Assembly: GCA_019358875.1 (NCBI GenBank)
Contig: JAHHIF010000073.1
Coordinates: forward strand, 1-36,701
DNA from: Symplocastrum torsivum CPER-KK1
GTDB taxonomy: Bacteria > Cyanobacteriota > Cyanobacteriia > Cyanobacteriales > Coleofasciculaceae
Direction: 5' to 3'
DNA length: 36,701 bases
A program made the position numbers and the translations under genes. The notes under the pieces were generated by a model. It had not been told where the DNA came from. It saw nothing but the letters and a program-made list of their open reading frames with translations, and ran no database searches. Of the stretch, positions 1-9,776 are shown piece after piece. Every line of letters begins with the position of its first letter. Positions within the stretch are counted from its first letter, which is position 1.

Positions 1-167
1 CCCAACATTAAGTTAATTGTTGCTCCTTTTCCTGAACAACAGCGAGGTTCTGACCAATTTTTTTTCAAGCCTTTTCTCAGATCCTCTTGACAACTGCCAG
101 AAAGCCTTAACTTGTCACCAATGGTGGTAGGCAGATAACTGTTCTCATTCAGTTTCGGGGTTGGCAT

Positions 168-3119
168 ATGAAACCGCATTGTCAGTCACTTTGGTTTGCT
201 GCTAGTTTTTCTCTCTTCTGGTTGGCAACAACTAATCCCACGCCAGCACAAATCGTTGAGGATATAACCCTACAAAATCTTTCCATCGTTACGCCAAACG
301 GCAACACCAGCATTATCACGGGGGGTACTCAAGCTGGCTCTAACTTGTTCCACAGCTTTGGAGAATTTTCGGTTCCCACTGGAGAAGTTGCCTCTTTTCA
401 AGAAATTGACCAAGCTGTTGAAAACATCATTTCTCGCGTAACTGGGTTATCCGTTTCAACTATTGATGGATTAATTGAAGTTCTTCAAGCTAATGGTACT
501 GTCAGTCCTGCCAACTTCTTTCTGATCAATCCCAACGGTATTATTTTTAGTTCTAATGCTTCGTTGAACATTGGCGGCTCTTTCCTAGCAAGTACAGCCA
601 GTAGCCTAAACTTTGCTGATGGTAGCCAGTTTAGTGCTACTGCTCCTCAAACTACACCTTTACTTACCGTAAGTGTTCCGATTGGTTTGCAATTTGGAGG
701 GACACAAGGAAACATCCTTAATCAATCTCAGGCACGCAACCGCCTAGGGATACCTGTTGGTCTACGGGCGCGGCTTGATAAAACATTAGCGTTAGTAGGC
801 GGCAATGTAAGTTTGAATAGTGGATATTTACGAACTCCAGGTGGTCGAGTCGAATTAGGAGGAGTGGCAGGAGCGGGAATAGTAGGGCTAAACGTTGATG
901 GTGATAGTCTACGTTTGAGTTTTCCTGATGATGTCGCCAGAGCTGATATATCACTTAGCAATGAAGCTTTCGTGGATGTCACTGGCGAGGGTGGTGGAAA
1001 TGTTCAGCTTTCAGGAAGGCGGGTGACATTCACTGACGGTTCAGCAATTCAGGCTTATACCCTAGGCTCAATACCAGGAGGCACCTTAAGCATCAATGCC
1101 TCGGAGTCGGTAGAACTCAGTGGAACTACAGCAGATGGCAATTTTGCGAGTGGCTTATTTTCTTTTAGTGATTTTGAAGCCACGGGTGCTGGAAGCAATA
1201 TAGCTGTGGAAACGGGGCGCTTAATAGTTCAGGATGGGGCACAGATACTCGTTAGTACATTAGGTGCCGGGTCGGCAGGTGCTCTAACAGTCAAAGCCTC
1301 AGAGTCCGTAGAAGTCATTGGTAGCGCGATGAATGGGCTTCCCAGTGGGTTGTTTGCTGGGGTTGAAGAGGAGGATGCTACAGGATTTGGGGGAAGTTTA
1401 ACGATTGAAACGAGAGAATTAATTATCCAGGATGGAGGGCGAGTCTCAACTTCTACTTTTGGTCAAGGAGAGGGTGGCAGTCTAATTGTACGGGCAAGAG
1501 ACTTCGTAGAGGTAAGTGGCAGATCAAGCGATCGCCAAAACAGTAGTTTATTACAGGCTACAGTTCAACGGGGAGCTACCGGAGATGGCGGAAGTTTGAC
1601 GATTGATACGGGCGAGTTGCTTGTCTCAGATGGAGCGCAAGTATCAACGTCTACGTTTGGTCAAGGAGATGCTGGGGATTTAACGGTGCAAGCGACCCAA
1701 GTAACACTACTCGGTTACGGCACTTCAGCAGACGATAAGATAATTTCTAGTGGTTTGCTTGCTAATTCTGAACAAGGGGCTACAGGGACTGGCGGTAATC
1801 TAACCATCGATACTGAGCGCTTAAGTATTCAAGGTGGGGCACAAGTTTCAGTTACGACCTTTAGCGAATTTAGCCAAGCTAGTGCAGGTAACTTGACAGT
1901 TCAGGCTTTTGATGTAGAACTGGTTGGAGTAGCACTCTCAGCAGATGGTCAATTCCTTACTAATGACACAGGCTTGTCATTTGGTAGTGGTTTATTTGCT
2001 GGCACAGGTATAGGCTCTACAGCAGATGGAGGAACTTTAAGGGTTGAAACTGAGCGATTGACCCTTCGAGATGGAGCCGTTCTACAAACTACGACGTTTG
2101 GTGCAGGGGATGCGGGAGATTTAATTGTTCAGGCTTCAGAATCCGTGGAACTCGTTGGAACCTTTGCTGATAATCGGTTTCCCACAAGCTTGCTTGCTCT
2201 GTCTGGCGGAATTCCTGGAGTTGGTGGTATTCCTGAAGCCACAGGGCAAGGTGGAGATTTGACGATTGAAACAGGAGAGTTAATTGTTCGGGATAGGGCG
2301 CTAGCCGCTGTCAGCAGCCTCAACTCCAGTAATGATGCTCAAGGTGCAGGTAATCTTCAAATTACCACGCGAAGTATCACTTTAGATAACCAAGGCGAAC
2401 TCACAGCAGAAACCGCATCTGGTGATGGTGGCAATATTGCGCTAGCTGTTGAGGATTTGTTGCTACTACGCCAACAAAGTGGAATATCTACCTCCGCAGG
2501 TGTCGTTGGTGCTGGTGGGAATGGTGGCAACATTACAATTGATACTCCAGATGGCTTTATTATCGCTGTCCCAGAGGAAAATAGCGACATCAGTGCTAAC
2601 GCCTTTACAGGCAATGGTGGTAACATCCAAATCCAAGTCCAAGCCATCTTTGGTACCCAGTTTCGAGAAGACTTAACTACCGAAAGCGACATCACTGCCA
2701 GTTCAGAGTTTGGACTAGACGGTGTGGTAGAAATCACAACGCCGGATGTTGACCCCAGTCGCGGATTAGTTGGCTTACCTACTGATGTCGTTGATGCCTC
2801 TGGATTAATTGCCTCTGGTTGTGGAACGCCTCAGATAGCAAGAAGTGAGTTTATCGTGACTGGGCGTGGTGGCTTACCGCCTACTCCCGGTGAAACCCTC
2901 AGCAGTGATACCGTTTGGACAGATTTACGTCCGGCAACTACTACTACCGGAAATCGTTCAGCGGAACCTTTAATTACTCAGCCAACTGATACTAAGCCGC
3001 CAGTAGAAGCCCAAGGATGGGTAATTAATGATAGGGGTAAGGTGGTTCTCACCGCGCAAGCTGCCCATGTACTACCGCACAGGGCTTGGCAGACACCAAT
3101 CGAGTGCAAAAAATTGTGA
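168..3119 (+). CDS. Two-partner-secretion-type filamentous haemagglutinin-like adhesin
   Basis: 983 residues. A Sec signal peptide (about residues 1-27, ending near PTPAQ) precedes a haemagglutination-activity/TPS domain (about 30-160) with the typical GGTQAGSNLFHSFGEF and NPNGIIF motifs. The middle is a run of degenerate beta-helix repeats of the type GGSLTIDTGELLVSDGAQ. The end carries the short tail often seen in cyanobacterial haemagglutinin-like proteins, with a GCGTP cysteine, FIVTGRGGLPPTP and VWTDLRP. Such proteins are secreted through an outer-membrane TpsB/Omp85-type partner and act in adhesion or surface structure. No TpsB gene lies in this window. The next gene, on the same strand 185 bp away, encodes a CHAT protein, a neighbour often found beside these adhesins in cyanobacteria. 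The family call is firm; the exact target surface is unknown. Confidence 0.9.
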   Translation: MKPHCQSLWFAASFSLFWLATTNPTPAQIVEDITLQNLSIVTPNGNTSIITGGTQAGSNLFHSFGEFSVPTGEVASFQEIDQAVENIISRVTGLSVSTIDGLIEVLQANGTVSPANFFLINPNGIIFSSNASLNIGGSFLASTASSLNFADGSQFSATAPQTTPLLTVSVPIGLQFGGTQGNILNQSQARNRLGIPVGLRARLDKTLALVGGNVSLNSGYLRTPGGRVELGGVAGAGIVGLNVDGDSLRLSFPDDVARADISLSNEAFVDVTGEGGGNVQLSGRRVTFTDGSAIQAYTLGSIPGGTLSINASESVELSGTTADGNFASGLFSFSDFEATGAGSNIAVETGRLIVQDGAQILVSTLGAGSAGALTVKASESVEVIGSAMNGLPSGLFAGVEEEDATGFGGSLTIETRELIIQDGGRVSTSTFGQGEGGSLIVRARDFVEVSGRSSDRQNSSLLQATVQRGATGDGGSLTIDTGELLVSDGAQVSTSTFGQGDAGDLTVQATQVTLLGYGTSADDKIISSGLLANSEQGATGTGGNLTIDTERLSIQGGAQVSVTTFSEFSQASAGNLTVQAFDVELVGVALSADGQFLTNDTGLSFGSGLFAGTGIGSTADGGTLRVETERLTLRDGAVLQTTTFGAGDAGDLIVQASESVELVGTFADNRFPTSLLALSGGIPGVGGIPEATGQGGDLTIETGELIVRDRALAAVSSLNSSNDAQGAGNLQITTRSITLDNQGELTAETASGDGGNIALAVEDLLLLRQQSGISTSAGVVGAGGNGGNITIDTPDGFIIAVPEENSDISANAFTGNGGNIQIQVQAIFGTQFREDLTTESDITASSEFGLDGVVEITTPDVDPSRGLVGLPTDVVDASGLIASGCGTPQIARSEFIVTGRGGLPPTPGETLSSDTVWTDLRPATTTTGNRSAEPLITQPTDTKPPVEAQGWVINDRGKVVLTAQAAHVLPHRAWQTPIECKKL
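1186..2310 (+). repeat. Internal coding repeats of the adhesin beta-helix
   Basis: Six degenerate copies of a repeat are visible inside the haemagglutinin-like gene, starting near 1186, 1390, 1588, 1792, 2028 and 2251. The pattern is G-G-x-L-x-I-x-T-x-x-L-x-x-x-D-G-A, followed by a second strand G-D-L-x-V-x-A-x-x-V-x-L-x-G. The period is about 195-240 bp, longer than single beta-helix coils, so each unit holds several coils plus a variable loop. The DNA copies are clearly related, for example ggaagtttgacgattgatac, but they are not identical. Confidence 0.75.
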
Positions 3120-3304
3120 TTTTAGTTGAGCGAATTTACTTCTTCATGTGAAGCTGCTCCACTAACGTATATTAAGTTATTGTTCATTGTCGGTTGTTTG
3201 CTGTCTGTGGCAACTAACTTCTAACTAATTACCCAATTTTTAAATTAAATCAAGTAGTCAACCGGGCTTGAGATGACTAGAGAAAGGAGAATGAGGAAAA
3301 GAAC

Positions 3305-5974
3305 ATGGCAAGAAAATGGTCTGTGTATGTCCGTGCAGTACAACCCTTTCTAAAATACGTTTTTCTTGCATTCAGCACCATTTTATGCATTGTCTTGGGG
3401 CAGGTGATAAACATAGATTGTATGAGTGCAAGTAATTGCGTTTCTACAACGCAACTAGTATCTCTTGCTACCTCAGCTCCCACATCTACTGCCCAATCCG
3501 TAACAGATCAGGTGCAACAGGGAAGGGAATTTTATGAAGCAGGACAATTCAGTGAAGCCGCCAAAGTTTGGCAGGAGGCAGCACAGGCATTTCAAGCTGA
3601 AGGAAATAAACTGAATCAAGCTACAGCATTGAGCTTTTTGTCCTTGGCTTACCAGCAGCTAGGGCAGTGGGATGAGGCAGGTGTTGCTATTAGTTCCAGC
3701 TTGCAACTCCTCCAAGACACTAGACTACAGTCCTCAAAAAAAGATACCCCAACGAATACTCAACTCATTCTCGCCCAAGCCCTCAATACACGCGGGCAGT
3801 TGGAACTAGCACAAGGACAAGCGCAAAAAGCGATCGCAACCTGGCAGCAAGCAACGACGGCTTATATTCAAGCTGATGACCAGATAGGAATTATTGGCAG
3901 CCTAATTAACCAAGCTCAAGCCATGCAAGCTTTAGGGCTTTATCGTCAAGCTGAGAAGACCTTAACTCAGGTGGAAGCAGCGCTACAAAATCAACCCAAC
4001 CCAATTCAGTCGATGGGTTTGCGTAGCCTGGGTAATACCCTTCGAGTTATCGGTAACTTGAAGAAATCTCGGCAGAGTTTAGAGCAAAGTTTGGCGGTAG
4101 CTGAGCAACTACAATCTCCCTCAGATATCAGTTCCACTCTACTTAGTTTAGGAAATACAACCCGCGCCCAGAAAGAAACCGAAGCCGCTTTGGGGTTTTA
4201 TCAGCAGGCAGAAGCTACATCCACTTCACCGATGACACGCACACAAGCCCAACTGAATCAACTGAGCTTGTTACTCGAAACGCAGCAACTCAGTGAGGCA
4301 TTAGCATTGGGTTCAAAAATTCAGGGTCAAATCGCTAGCTTGCCTGTCAGCCGTGCCTCTGTTTATGCCCAGATTAACTTTGCTCAGAGTCTCACACGAT
4401 TTAAGAGAAGTAATACAGACACCACTCCCTCCTGGACAGACATTAGTCAAGTCTTGGCAAAAGCAGTTCAACAAGCAAAAAGCTTAAAAGATAGTCGTGC
4501 AGAAGCTTATGCCCTTGGGCATCTCGGTGGACTCTATGAACAGACTCAGCAACTAGGCAACGCTCAAGATCTTACCGAGCAAGCGCTACTGATTGCCCAA
4601 GGTATTAATGCTTCAGACATTGCTTATCGTTGGCAGTGGCAGTTGGGGCGGCTTCTCAAAGCAACTGGAAAAAAGCAAGAAGCGATCGCAGCTTACACTG
4701 AAGCCGTCAACACTTTACAATCTCTCCGCAGTGATTTAGTAACCATTAATCCCGACATTCAGTTTTCCTTTCGGGAGGAAGTAGAGCCTATCTATCGGCA
4801 GTTAGTCGATTTACTCCTACAATCCACCAATACCCAAAGTGAGCCGAGTCAACAAAACCTAGTCCAAGCTCGTAACGTCATTGAATCACTCCAACTCGCT
4901 GAACTCGACAACTTTTTCCGAACCGCTTGCTTGCAGGGACAGGCTGTACAAGTTGACCAAGTGATTGATCAAGATGATCCAACAGCCGCCGTTGTCTACC
5001 CAATTATCTTGCCCGATCGCTTAGAAGTCATCCTCAAGTTGCCCAATGTGCCTCTACGTCACTACGCTACTTCTATTGCTCAGGGTGACGTGGAAGAAAC
5101 CTTAGAAGAACTGCGGCAGGAACTGGTAAAGCCTTTCTCCCTAAAACGAACGCAGTCATTATCGAAGCGAGTTTATGATTGGCTACTCAAACCTGCTGAG
5201 GATGCCTTCATACAAAGCCAAATTAAAACCTTGGTATTTGTCTTAGATGGTTCTCTACGGAATATTCCGATGGCAGCTCTTTATGACGGTCAACAGTATC
5301 TTGTACAAAAGTACGCTGTCGCCTTGACTCCAGGACTACAATTGCTGGCTCCAAAATCGCTTGTACAGGGAGAGTTAAAGGCTTTGACGGCTGGACTTAC
5401 CGAATCCCGTGGGGGCTTCTCGGCTCTTAGCAATGTGGCGTTAGAAGTAGAAGAGATTCAATCCGAAGTACCTACTACAGTCTTACTCAATCAAGAGTTT
5501 ACTAGCGAAACCATCCAAAACGAAATCAAATCATTACCTTTTCCCGTGATACATCTAGCAACACACGGGCAGTTCAGCTCTGAAGCTGAAGAAACGTTTA
5601 TTCTTACTTGGGATGGTCGCCTCAATGTCAACGAGTTGGAGAACGTCCTTCGTAACCGAGACGAAAATCAGCCAAATGCGCTCGAATTACTCGTCCTCAG
5701 TGCTTGCCAAACGGCGGCTGGGGACAAACGAGCCGCTTTAGGATTGGCGGGAGTAGCGGTACGAGCTGGGGCACGCAGTACTCTGGCTACACTATGGTCA
5801 GTTAACGATGAGAGTACTGCCGTGCTGATGAGTGCATTCTACCGAGAGTTAACTCGTACTAAAGTAAGTCGAGCTGAAGCTTTGCGTCTAGCTCAGCTAT
5901 CGCTGTTGCAAGAACCTCGCTCCCAACATCCCCGCTACTGGGCACCTTTTGTTCTCGTGGGCAGTTGGCTCTAA
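3305..5974 (+). CDS. TPR-CHAT domain protein (caspase-like peptidase family)
   Basis: 889 residues. An N-terminal hydrophobic segment (about 12-30) looks like a signal peptide or anchor. TPR-like helical repeats follow (about 60-500) with motifs such as LGQWDEAG and ATGKKQEAIAAYTEA. The C-terminal CHAT domain (about 560-889) keeps both catalytic residues: His754 in HLATHGQF and Cys801 in LSACQTAAGD. CHAT domains are clan CD proteases; in some systems they are activated through TPR-bound partners. A purine-rich ribosome site (AAAGGAGAATGAGG) precedes the ATG. The gene follows the adhesin on the same strand, which suggests a linked function at the cell envelope. The protease fold and residues are seen directly; the substrate is unknown. 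Confidence 0.9.
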   Translation: MARKWSVYVRAVQPFLKYVFLAFSTILCIVLGQVINIDCMSASNCVSTTQLVSLATSAPTSTAQSVTDQVQQGREFYEAGQFSEAAKVWQEAAQAFQAEGNKLNQATALSFLSLAYQQLGQWDEAGVAISSSLQLLQDTRLQSSKKDTPTNTQLILAQALNTRGQLELAQGQAQKAIATWQQATTAYIQADDQIGIIGSLINQAQAMQALGLYRQAEKTLTQVEAALQNQPNPIQSMGLRSLGNTLRVIGNLKKSRQSLEQSLAVAEQLQSPSDISSTLLSLGNTTRAQKETEAALGFYQQAEATSTSPMTRTQAQLNQLSLLLETQQLSEALALGSKIQGQIASLPVSRASVYAQINFAQSLTRFKRSNTDTTPSWTDISQVLAKAVQQAKSLKDSRAEAYALGHLGGLYEQTQQLGNAQDLTEQALLIAQGINASDIAYRWQWQLGRLLKATGKKQEAIAAYTEAVNTLQSLRSDLVTINPDIQFSFREEVEPIYRQLVDLLLQSTNTQSEPSQQNLVQARNVIESLQLAELDNFFRTACLQGQAVQVDQVIDQDDPTAAVVYPIILPDRLEVILKLPNVPLRHYATSIAQGDVEETLEELRQELVKPFSLKRTQSLSKRVYDWLLKPAEDAFIQSQIKTLVFVLDGSLRNIPMAALYDGQQYLVQKYAVALTPGLQLLAPKSLVQGELKALTAGLTESRGGFSALSNVALEVEEIQSEVPTTVLLNQEFTSETIQNEIKSLPFPVIHLATHGQFSSEAEETFILTWDGRLNVNELENVLRNRDENQPNALELLVLSACQTAAGDKRAALGLAGVAVRAGARSTLATLWSVNDESTAVLMSAFYRELTRTKVSRAEALRLAQLSLLQEPRSQHPRYWAPFVLVGSWL

Positions 5975-6002
5975 ACGGAATAGGGCTACCGTGAAAATGA
6001 TA

Positions 6003-6052
6003 CGGGTGCTATATCCCCAAGCCTTATAACAGACTAAGAGCTACAGCACCCG
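6003..6052. terminator. Hairpin between convergent genes
   Basis: CGGGTGCT (6003-6010) pairs with AGCACCCG (6045-6052), and an ATGA/TCAT extension pairs outside it after a small bulge. The loop is 34 bases. It lies between the convergent CHAT and RRM genes, where a two-way terminator would be expected, but no strong T run follows on either strand. This is a weak call. Confidence 0.35.
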
Positions 6053-6147
6053 TCATCTTACTTACGTTTCTTGATCCAGTAAAACTTGACAAGTCGGCTT
6101 TAATGCTTGCCAAGATTTTCTCAGCTCTCCTAGAAATTAAGCAGAGC

Positions 6148-6618
6148 CTAAGAATTAGTAGCCTGAGTTGATAAAAGGTCTTTCAGCTTTGCCAAATCAG
6201 CAGCCCAACGTGGGTCTGGTTGGATTGAGCCTGAGTCAGAAGAAGATGATGATGCAGGTGTGCTTGAAGACGTGTTGCGCTTAGCCTTTTTACCGCCTCC
6301 ACGACGCACGGGGGCACTGCTAGGCGTACTACTAGCTGGACGCGCCTCTTCTTCTTCTTGGCTTTTCGACCGTGGCAGAGCTTTCTCAATTTTCAAAGCA
6401 CTGTCATTGAACATATGACCGTTGAACTTTTCAATGATTTCATCAGCAAGCTCATCTGTTGGTACGGTGACAAAAGCAAAGCCCCGACATTTGCCAGTTT
6501 TGCGGTCTTTAATCACCTTTGTAGAAACAGACTCACCAGCATCTGCAAATACAGAGTGCAGTTCATCACGGTTTACATCTTCTTTTGGCAAGTTACCCAC
6601 GTAAAGACGAACGGTCAT
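6148..6618 (-). CDS. RRM-domain RNA-binding protein (cyanobacterial Rbp family)
   Basis: 156 residues from the ATG at 6618. That start is chosen because GGAGG sits 8 bases upstream and the protein then begins MTVRLYVGNL, as Rbp proteins do; an upstream in-frame ATG at 6711 would add a non-conserved extension. One RRM fills residues 1-80, with RNP2 (LYVGNL) and RNP1 (CRGFAFVTV). A low-complexity Ser/Lys/Ala linker follows, ending in a tail with PDPRWAADLAKLKDLL. Cyanobacterial Rbp proteins bind RNA and several are cold-induced or help localise mRNAs. Instead of the glycine-rich tail of the cold-shock types, this one has the PDPRW tail, so it belongs to the tail-bearing subgroup. The long upstream non-coding stretch could hold a regulated leader. 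Confidence 0.9.
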   Translation of the reverse strand: MTVRLYVGNLPKEDVNRDELHSVFADAGESVSTKVIKDRKTGKCRGFAFVTVPTDELADEIIEKFNGHMFNDSALKIEKALPRSKSQEEEEARPASSTPSSAPVRRGGGKKAKRNTSSSTPASSSSSDSGSIQPDPRWAADLAKLKDLLSTQATNS

Positions 6619-7217
6619 GAGAGATACCTCCAGACTTGGATTCCAACAAAAAATTGTCCACACCAGTATTATGTTGGCTAAGAATGAATTGAATTGACGA
6701 ACGGCTCTCACGTCCAGACAATCTTCTGACTATCCTTACCAAGCTCAACAGCACAAACTGATGCAGTAAAATCAAACTCCTGATATACCATCCAATCTAT
6801 TGCGATCGCGATCCGTATTTTTACCTCGGATTAACAACCGATTCAGATTAGGGCTAATAGTTTTCCTTTTGTTCTGATTATTACAGAATATTTACACTAT
6901 CTACTAAGTTACCACGGTCTCCAGTAGGCAAGCTAGTATAACAGATAGATTTCAGCCTTTAGCCGTAGCTTTGCAAAAACTGCTGTGACAAAGGGAGTAG
7001 CAATTAAGAAATTTTTAGAAGAACTAGAGGTCTGCCCTATTAATATGTCACGTTTCAGGAATCTTAAGAAAGTTGGCTAAAGGCACGAATAGCATTGTCT
7101 CACATCCAGAGCAATTTGACTCTCAGTTCTTGGCTGAGAGTCAGAAGAAGATAGCTAAGTTCAAGTTACTACGGTGAAAGCAAACTGTAGTCTGCGTAGT
7201 TTTAAGGGATAGAAACC
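6619..7217. other. Intergenic region upstream of the RRM gene
   Basis: About 600 bp with no convincing gene. It must hold the promoter and leader of the minus-strand RRM gene and the 3' end of the minus-strand caspase gene. A HIP1-like site (GCGATCGCGATCC) is near 6802, and a perfect hairpin is at 7118-7142. Small ORFs here have no ribosome site or recognisable content. Confidence 0.5.
7118..7142 (-). terminator. Perfect 9-bp hairpin downstream of the caspase gene
   Basis: GACTCTCAG (7118-7126) and CTGAGAGTC (7134-7142) form a perfect stem around a 7-base loop, about 75 bases past the stop of the minus-strand caspase-like gene. The position suits a terminator, but the T run on that strand is poor (CAAATTG), so it could equally protect the 3' end or block read-through into the RRM gene. 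Confidence 0.4.
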
Positions 7218-9446
7218 CTAAATCACCTCGAAGGTAATTGAGAGAGCCGCTAACTGGCTTGTATCAATACTTCGAGCCATGCTACTGCTACGGGTAGTGT
7301 CAGTTGCATTGCCACGAGTGCCATTATTAACATCATCAAGCAAGTAGTCCATGACCTTAGCTGGCTCATTTTGCTGATCTGAGCCTCGTAAGCCTACTAT
7401 TCCGTTGCGTGTGTTATCGCGTGCGGCAAGTTCTCGTAAGGCTTGAAGGGCTTGGCGCAAAGGGGTTCGACTGGCGAGAATTAGCACCTCAGCAACACCT
7501 TTCGGTTCTTGAGTAACGAGACGGAAGCTGTCTTTACTAGGGTCAGGTATTTTGAGTGTCTGACCAGCAGATACCAGCGTTACCTCTTCAGAGGCAATCC
7601 ATTGATTGGGAAAAATTACAGAAATTTCTCCCGTGGGGTCAATCACTAGCACGCTTAGATAAAGCCCACTGGTTTCGTTGTTGGTCACTTGTATCTGTAC
7701 AGGTGTTCCTAAGGGGAGTTTGTCAGAATTTGGAGGAATCGCTGGCGTAGTCTGAGTGCCTGGACTACCTTGACCAACACCACGAATCGGGAAGGTAGTA
7801 GCAAATCTTGCCTCAGTTCCCTCTGGCTGCATTGAGGCAACAACATTTAATCGGGAGGAGTTCGTGTTCAGAGCTGTCTTGACAATCCGGGCAGCAAGGA
7901 GCAATTGGAATTTAGCACGTAGACGAGTGACAGCGCTTGTAATTGTTTCACCTGTTACACCGAAAGAGTCAGGAATTAGCTCTAGTACAGGCGAGAAAAG
8001 ACCTAGACTACCAACTTCTGGGAGGCTTGACCCAACTGGAGTTTGTACTTGCTGCCGATAGGCGTTAGTCATCCGACCCAAAATGTATTGCACCTCTTGT
8101 TGTTGTAACGGTAGGGCTTCGATACGTGGAATACTGGTAAGAGCTTGTTTAGCTTGATTAGCATCGTTTCCAAGAGAGGGGTCAAGACCAATTTTCAACG
8201 TTAGGTTGTTGGGAATGCTGCGGGCACGTTCTTGTAAGAAGGCTCCGGGTTGTGCCGCATCTAGTAGCTGGGCTTGCCCGACTAAGCCTGTACGAGCTTC
8301 CAACTGTACTCGTCCCTTTTCACGTCCTTGCAAGTCTACAACGGAAAGAATTGCACCTCTATCAAAGGCAGTTAGGCTGTCGGGGTCAAGACCACCTAAC
8401 CACAACTCGGCTTGATTGCCCTCAACTTTGGTAATTACGGCTTCTGCTGGGGGAGTTCGTTCATTGAGGAAGTAAACCGGGCTTGTGAGATAATCGCTGC
8501 CTGGTTTGTACTCTATCAGTGGTTCCTGTTGGTTGGAAGTCATCCGTGTAGTGCTACGGGCAACATTCGGTATGACACGGGAGAAGGATTCACGACCTGT
8601 TTGTTGCCATAAATATTGAGTCATCAAATAGGTAAATGCTCCCGCATAAAAGCCATTGAATGGGGAGTCAATTGCCTCTTGGTCACGTCTAGCGGAGGCA
8701 ATCACAACGCCTTTAGCTACACCCTGTTTACGTCGTTGTTTGAATTCAGTTGGTGAAATATTAAGCCTTGAGAGCCATTGTTGTTGGTAAGCTTGCTCGT
8801 CTTCTATTGGCTGGAGTTTAGAACCGCCAAGACGCGATCGCACTTTTACATTCCCTCTTGTCCCGCCACCAGAGTAACAACTATCTAAGACAGCCGTAAA
8901 ATTTTCAGTTTGAATCGCACTCATCAACAGAAACAAGGTGCGTCCCATGATGTCTTGCACAGCACCTTCTGGACTAGGAAATCCGGCGGGTAAAGAACTA
9001 TCTATAGGCACAAATGTACTATTGAGGCAATCTGGAAAGTCGCAGTCTGGGTAATCCGGATCGCGTACTTGGGAACCATGTCCAGAGAAGTGGTAGACCA
9101 CAACATCACCTGGTTTAGCCTGCTTAATTAAATGCTCCTCAAATCCATTCAAAATGTTTTGGCGAGTTGCTTGCTCATCAGTAAGGATGACAATATCCTT
9201 GGGATTGAAACCAAATCGATGAATCAGCAACTGCTGCTGTAAGTAAGTATCAGTAACACATCCTTGTAAGGGGTCGAATAGATATTTATTAATACCGACT
9301 AATAAAGCCAACTTGCGTGGAGTACCTTGAGCGAGAACACGACCGTAGCGATCGCCTGCCCTCTGAATATCTAACTGGCTCAAACCTAAGGTTGCTAGTG
9401 TAGAGCCAGCAAATTGTAAAAACTGACGCCGCTTAATCCGAGACAT
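7218..9446 (-). CDS. Caspase family (C14) protein with Tat signal and DUF4384 domain
   Basis: 742 residues. The N-terminus has a twin-arginine signal (KRRQFLQFAG followed by a hydrophobic stretch), so export in folded form is likely. The p20-like caspase domain spans about 42-330 with the catalytic dyad His123 (YHFSGHGSQ) and Cys190 (LDSCYSGGG), so it should be active as an orthocaspase/metacaspase-type peptidase, usually cleaving after Arg or Lys. The C-terminal part (about 580-690, containing GTPVQIQVTNNETSGLYLSV and VIFPNQW) matches DUF4384, a beta-rich domain commonly joined to bacterial caspases. The gene is divergent from the thioesterase gene. It is the second clan CD peptidase within 4 kb. 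Substrate and trigger are not visible. Confidence 0.92.
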   Translation of the reverse strand: MSRIKRRQFLQFAGSTLATLGLSQLDIQRAGDRYGRVLAQGTPRKLALLVGINKYLFDPLQGCVTDTYLQQQLLIHRFGFNPKDIVILTDEQATRQNILNGFEEHLIKQAKPGDVVVYHFSGHGSQVRDPDYPDCDFPDCLNSTFVPIDSSLPAGFPSPEGAVQDIMGRTLFLLMSAIQTENFTAVLDSCYSGGGTRGNVKVRSRLGGSKLQPIEDEQAYQQQWLSRLNISPTEFKQRRKQGVAKGVVIASARRDQEAIDSPFNGFYAGAFTYLMTQYLWQQTGRESFSRVIPNVARSTTRMTSNQQEPLIEYKPGSDYLTSPVYFLNERTPPAEAVITKVEGNQAELWLGGLDPDSLTAFDRGAILSVVDLQGREKGRVQLEARTGLVGQAQLLDAAQPGAFLQERARSIPNNLTLKIGLDPSLGNDANQAKQALTSIPRIEALPLQQQEVQYILGRMTNAYRQQVQTPVGSSLPEVGSLGLFSPVLELIPDSFGVTGETITSAVTRLRAKFQLLLAARIVKTALNTNSSRLNVVASMQPEGTEARFATTFPIRGVGQGSPGTQTTPAIPPNSDKLPLGTPVQIQVTNNETSGLYLSVLVIDPTGEISVIFPNQWIASEEVTLVSAGQTLKIPDPSKDSFRLVTQEPKGVAEVLILASRTPLRQALQALRELAARDNTRNGIVGLRGSDQQNEPAKVMDYLLDDVNNGTRGNATDTTRSSSMARSIDTSQLAALSITFEVI

Positions 9447-9776
9447 AAGTCAAGTCTTCCTCTTATCGTCTTTATGATTTTTAAAGGTTTTTACTTCACT
9501 AGAGAAATTCTCATGGCACACGAGTCAGCAACTTGCTTGTCTTTGTCAGCTATATCTCTCAGTCTTACAGAGGATATGCAACAAAACTTGGTAGAAGTTA
9601 AAAGTACGATAAACAAAGCCATGCCAAGGGCTTAGCCTATCCAGCATACCTCTGGTAGTCTCGCTGAATAGCCACTACTATTCACCAAGTCATCAACACC
9701 ACAACTATGTTATTTAGAAAGAAACAGTGACTGATTTTTTACTCAAGCGTGTAACTTCTCTAGGAGAATTAGCAAC
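9447..9776. promoter_or_regulatory. Divergent promoter region, caspase / thioesterase
   Basis: 330 bp between the start codons of two divergent genes, so it should hold both promoters. No clear sigma-70 pair or operator could be picked by eye. TAGGAG at 9761-9766 is the ribosome site of the thioesterase GTG start. Confidence 0.4.

Noticed and set aside
81..120. TTGACA at 87-92 as the -35 box of the adhesin gene
   Set aside because: The best matching -10 (TAACTT at 108) has a 15-base spacer and poor consensus, so the promoter is not supported enough to list.
2357..2737. 126-residue antisense ORF inside the adhesin gene
   Set aside because: It is a shadow of a strongly patterned Gly/Thr-rich coding region, with no ribosome site and no recognisable content.
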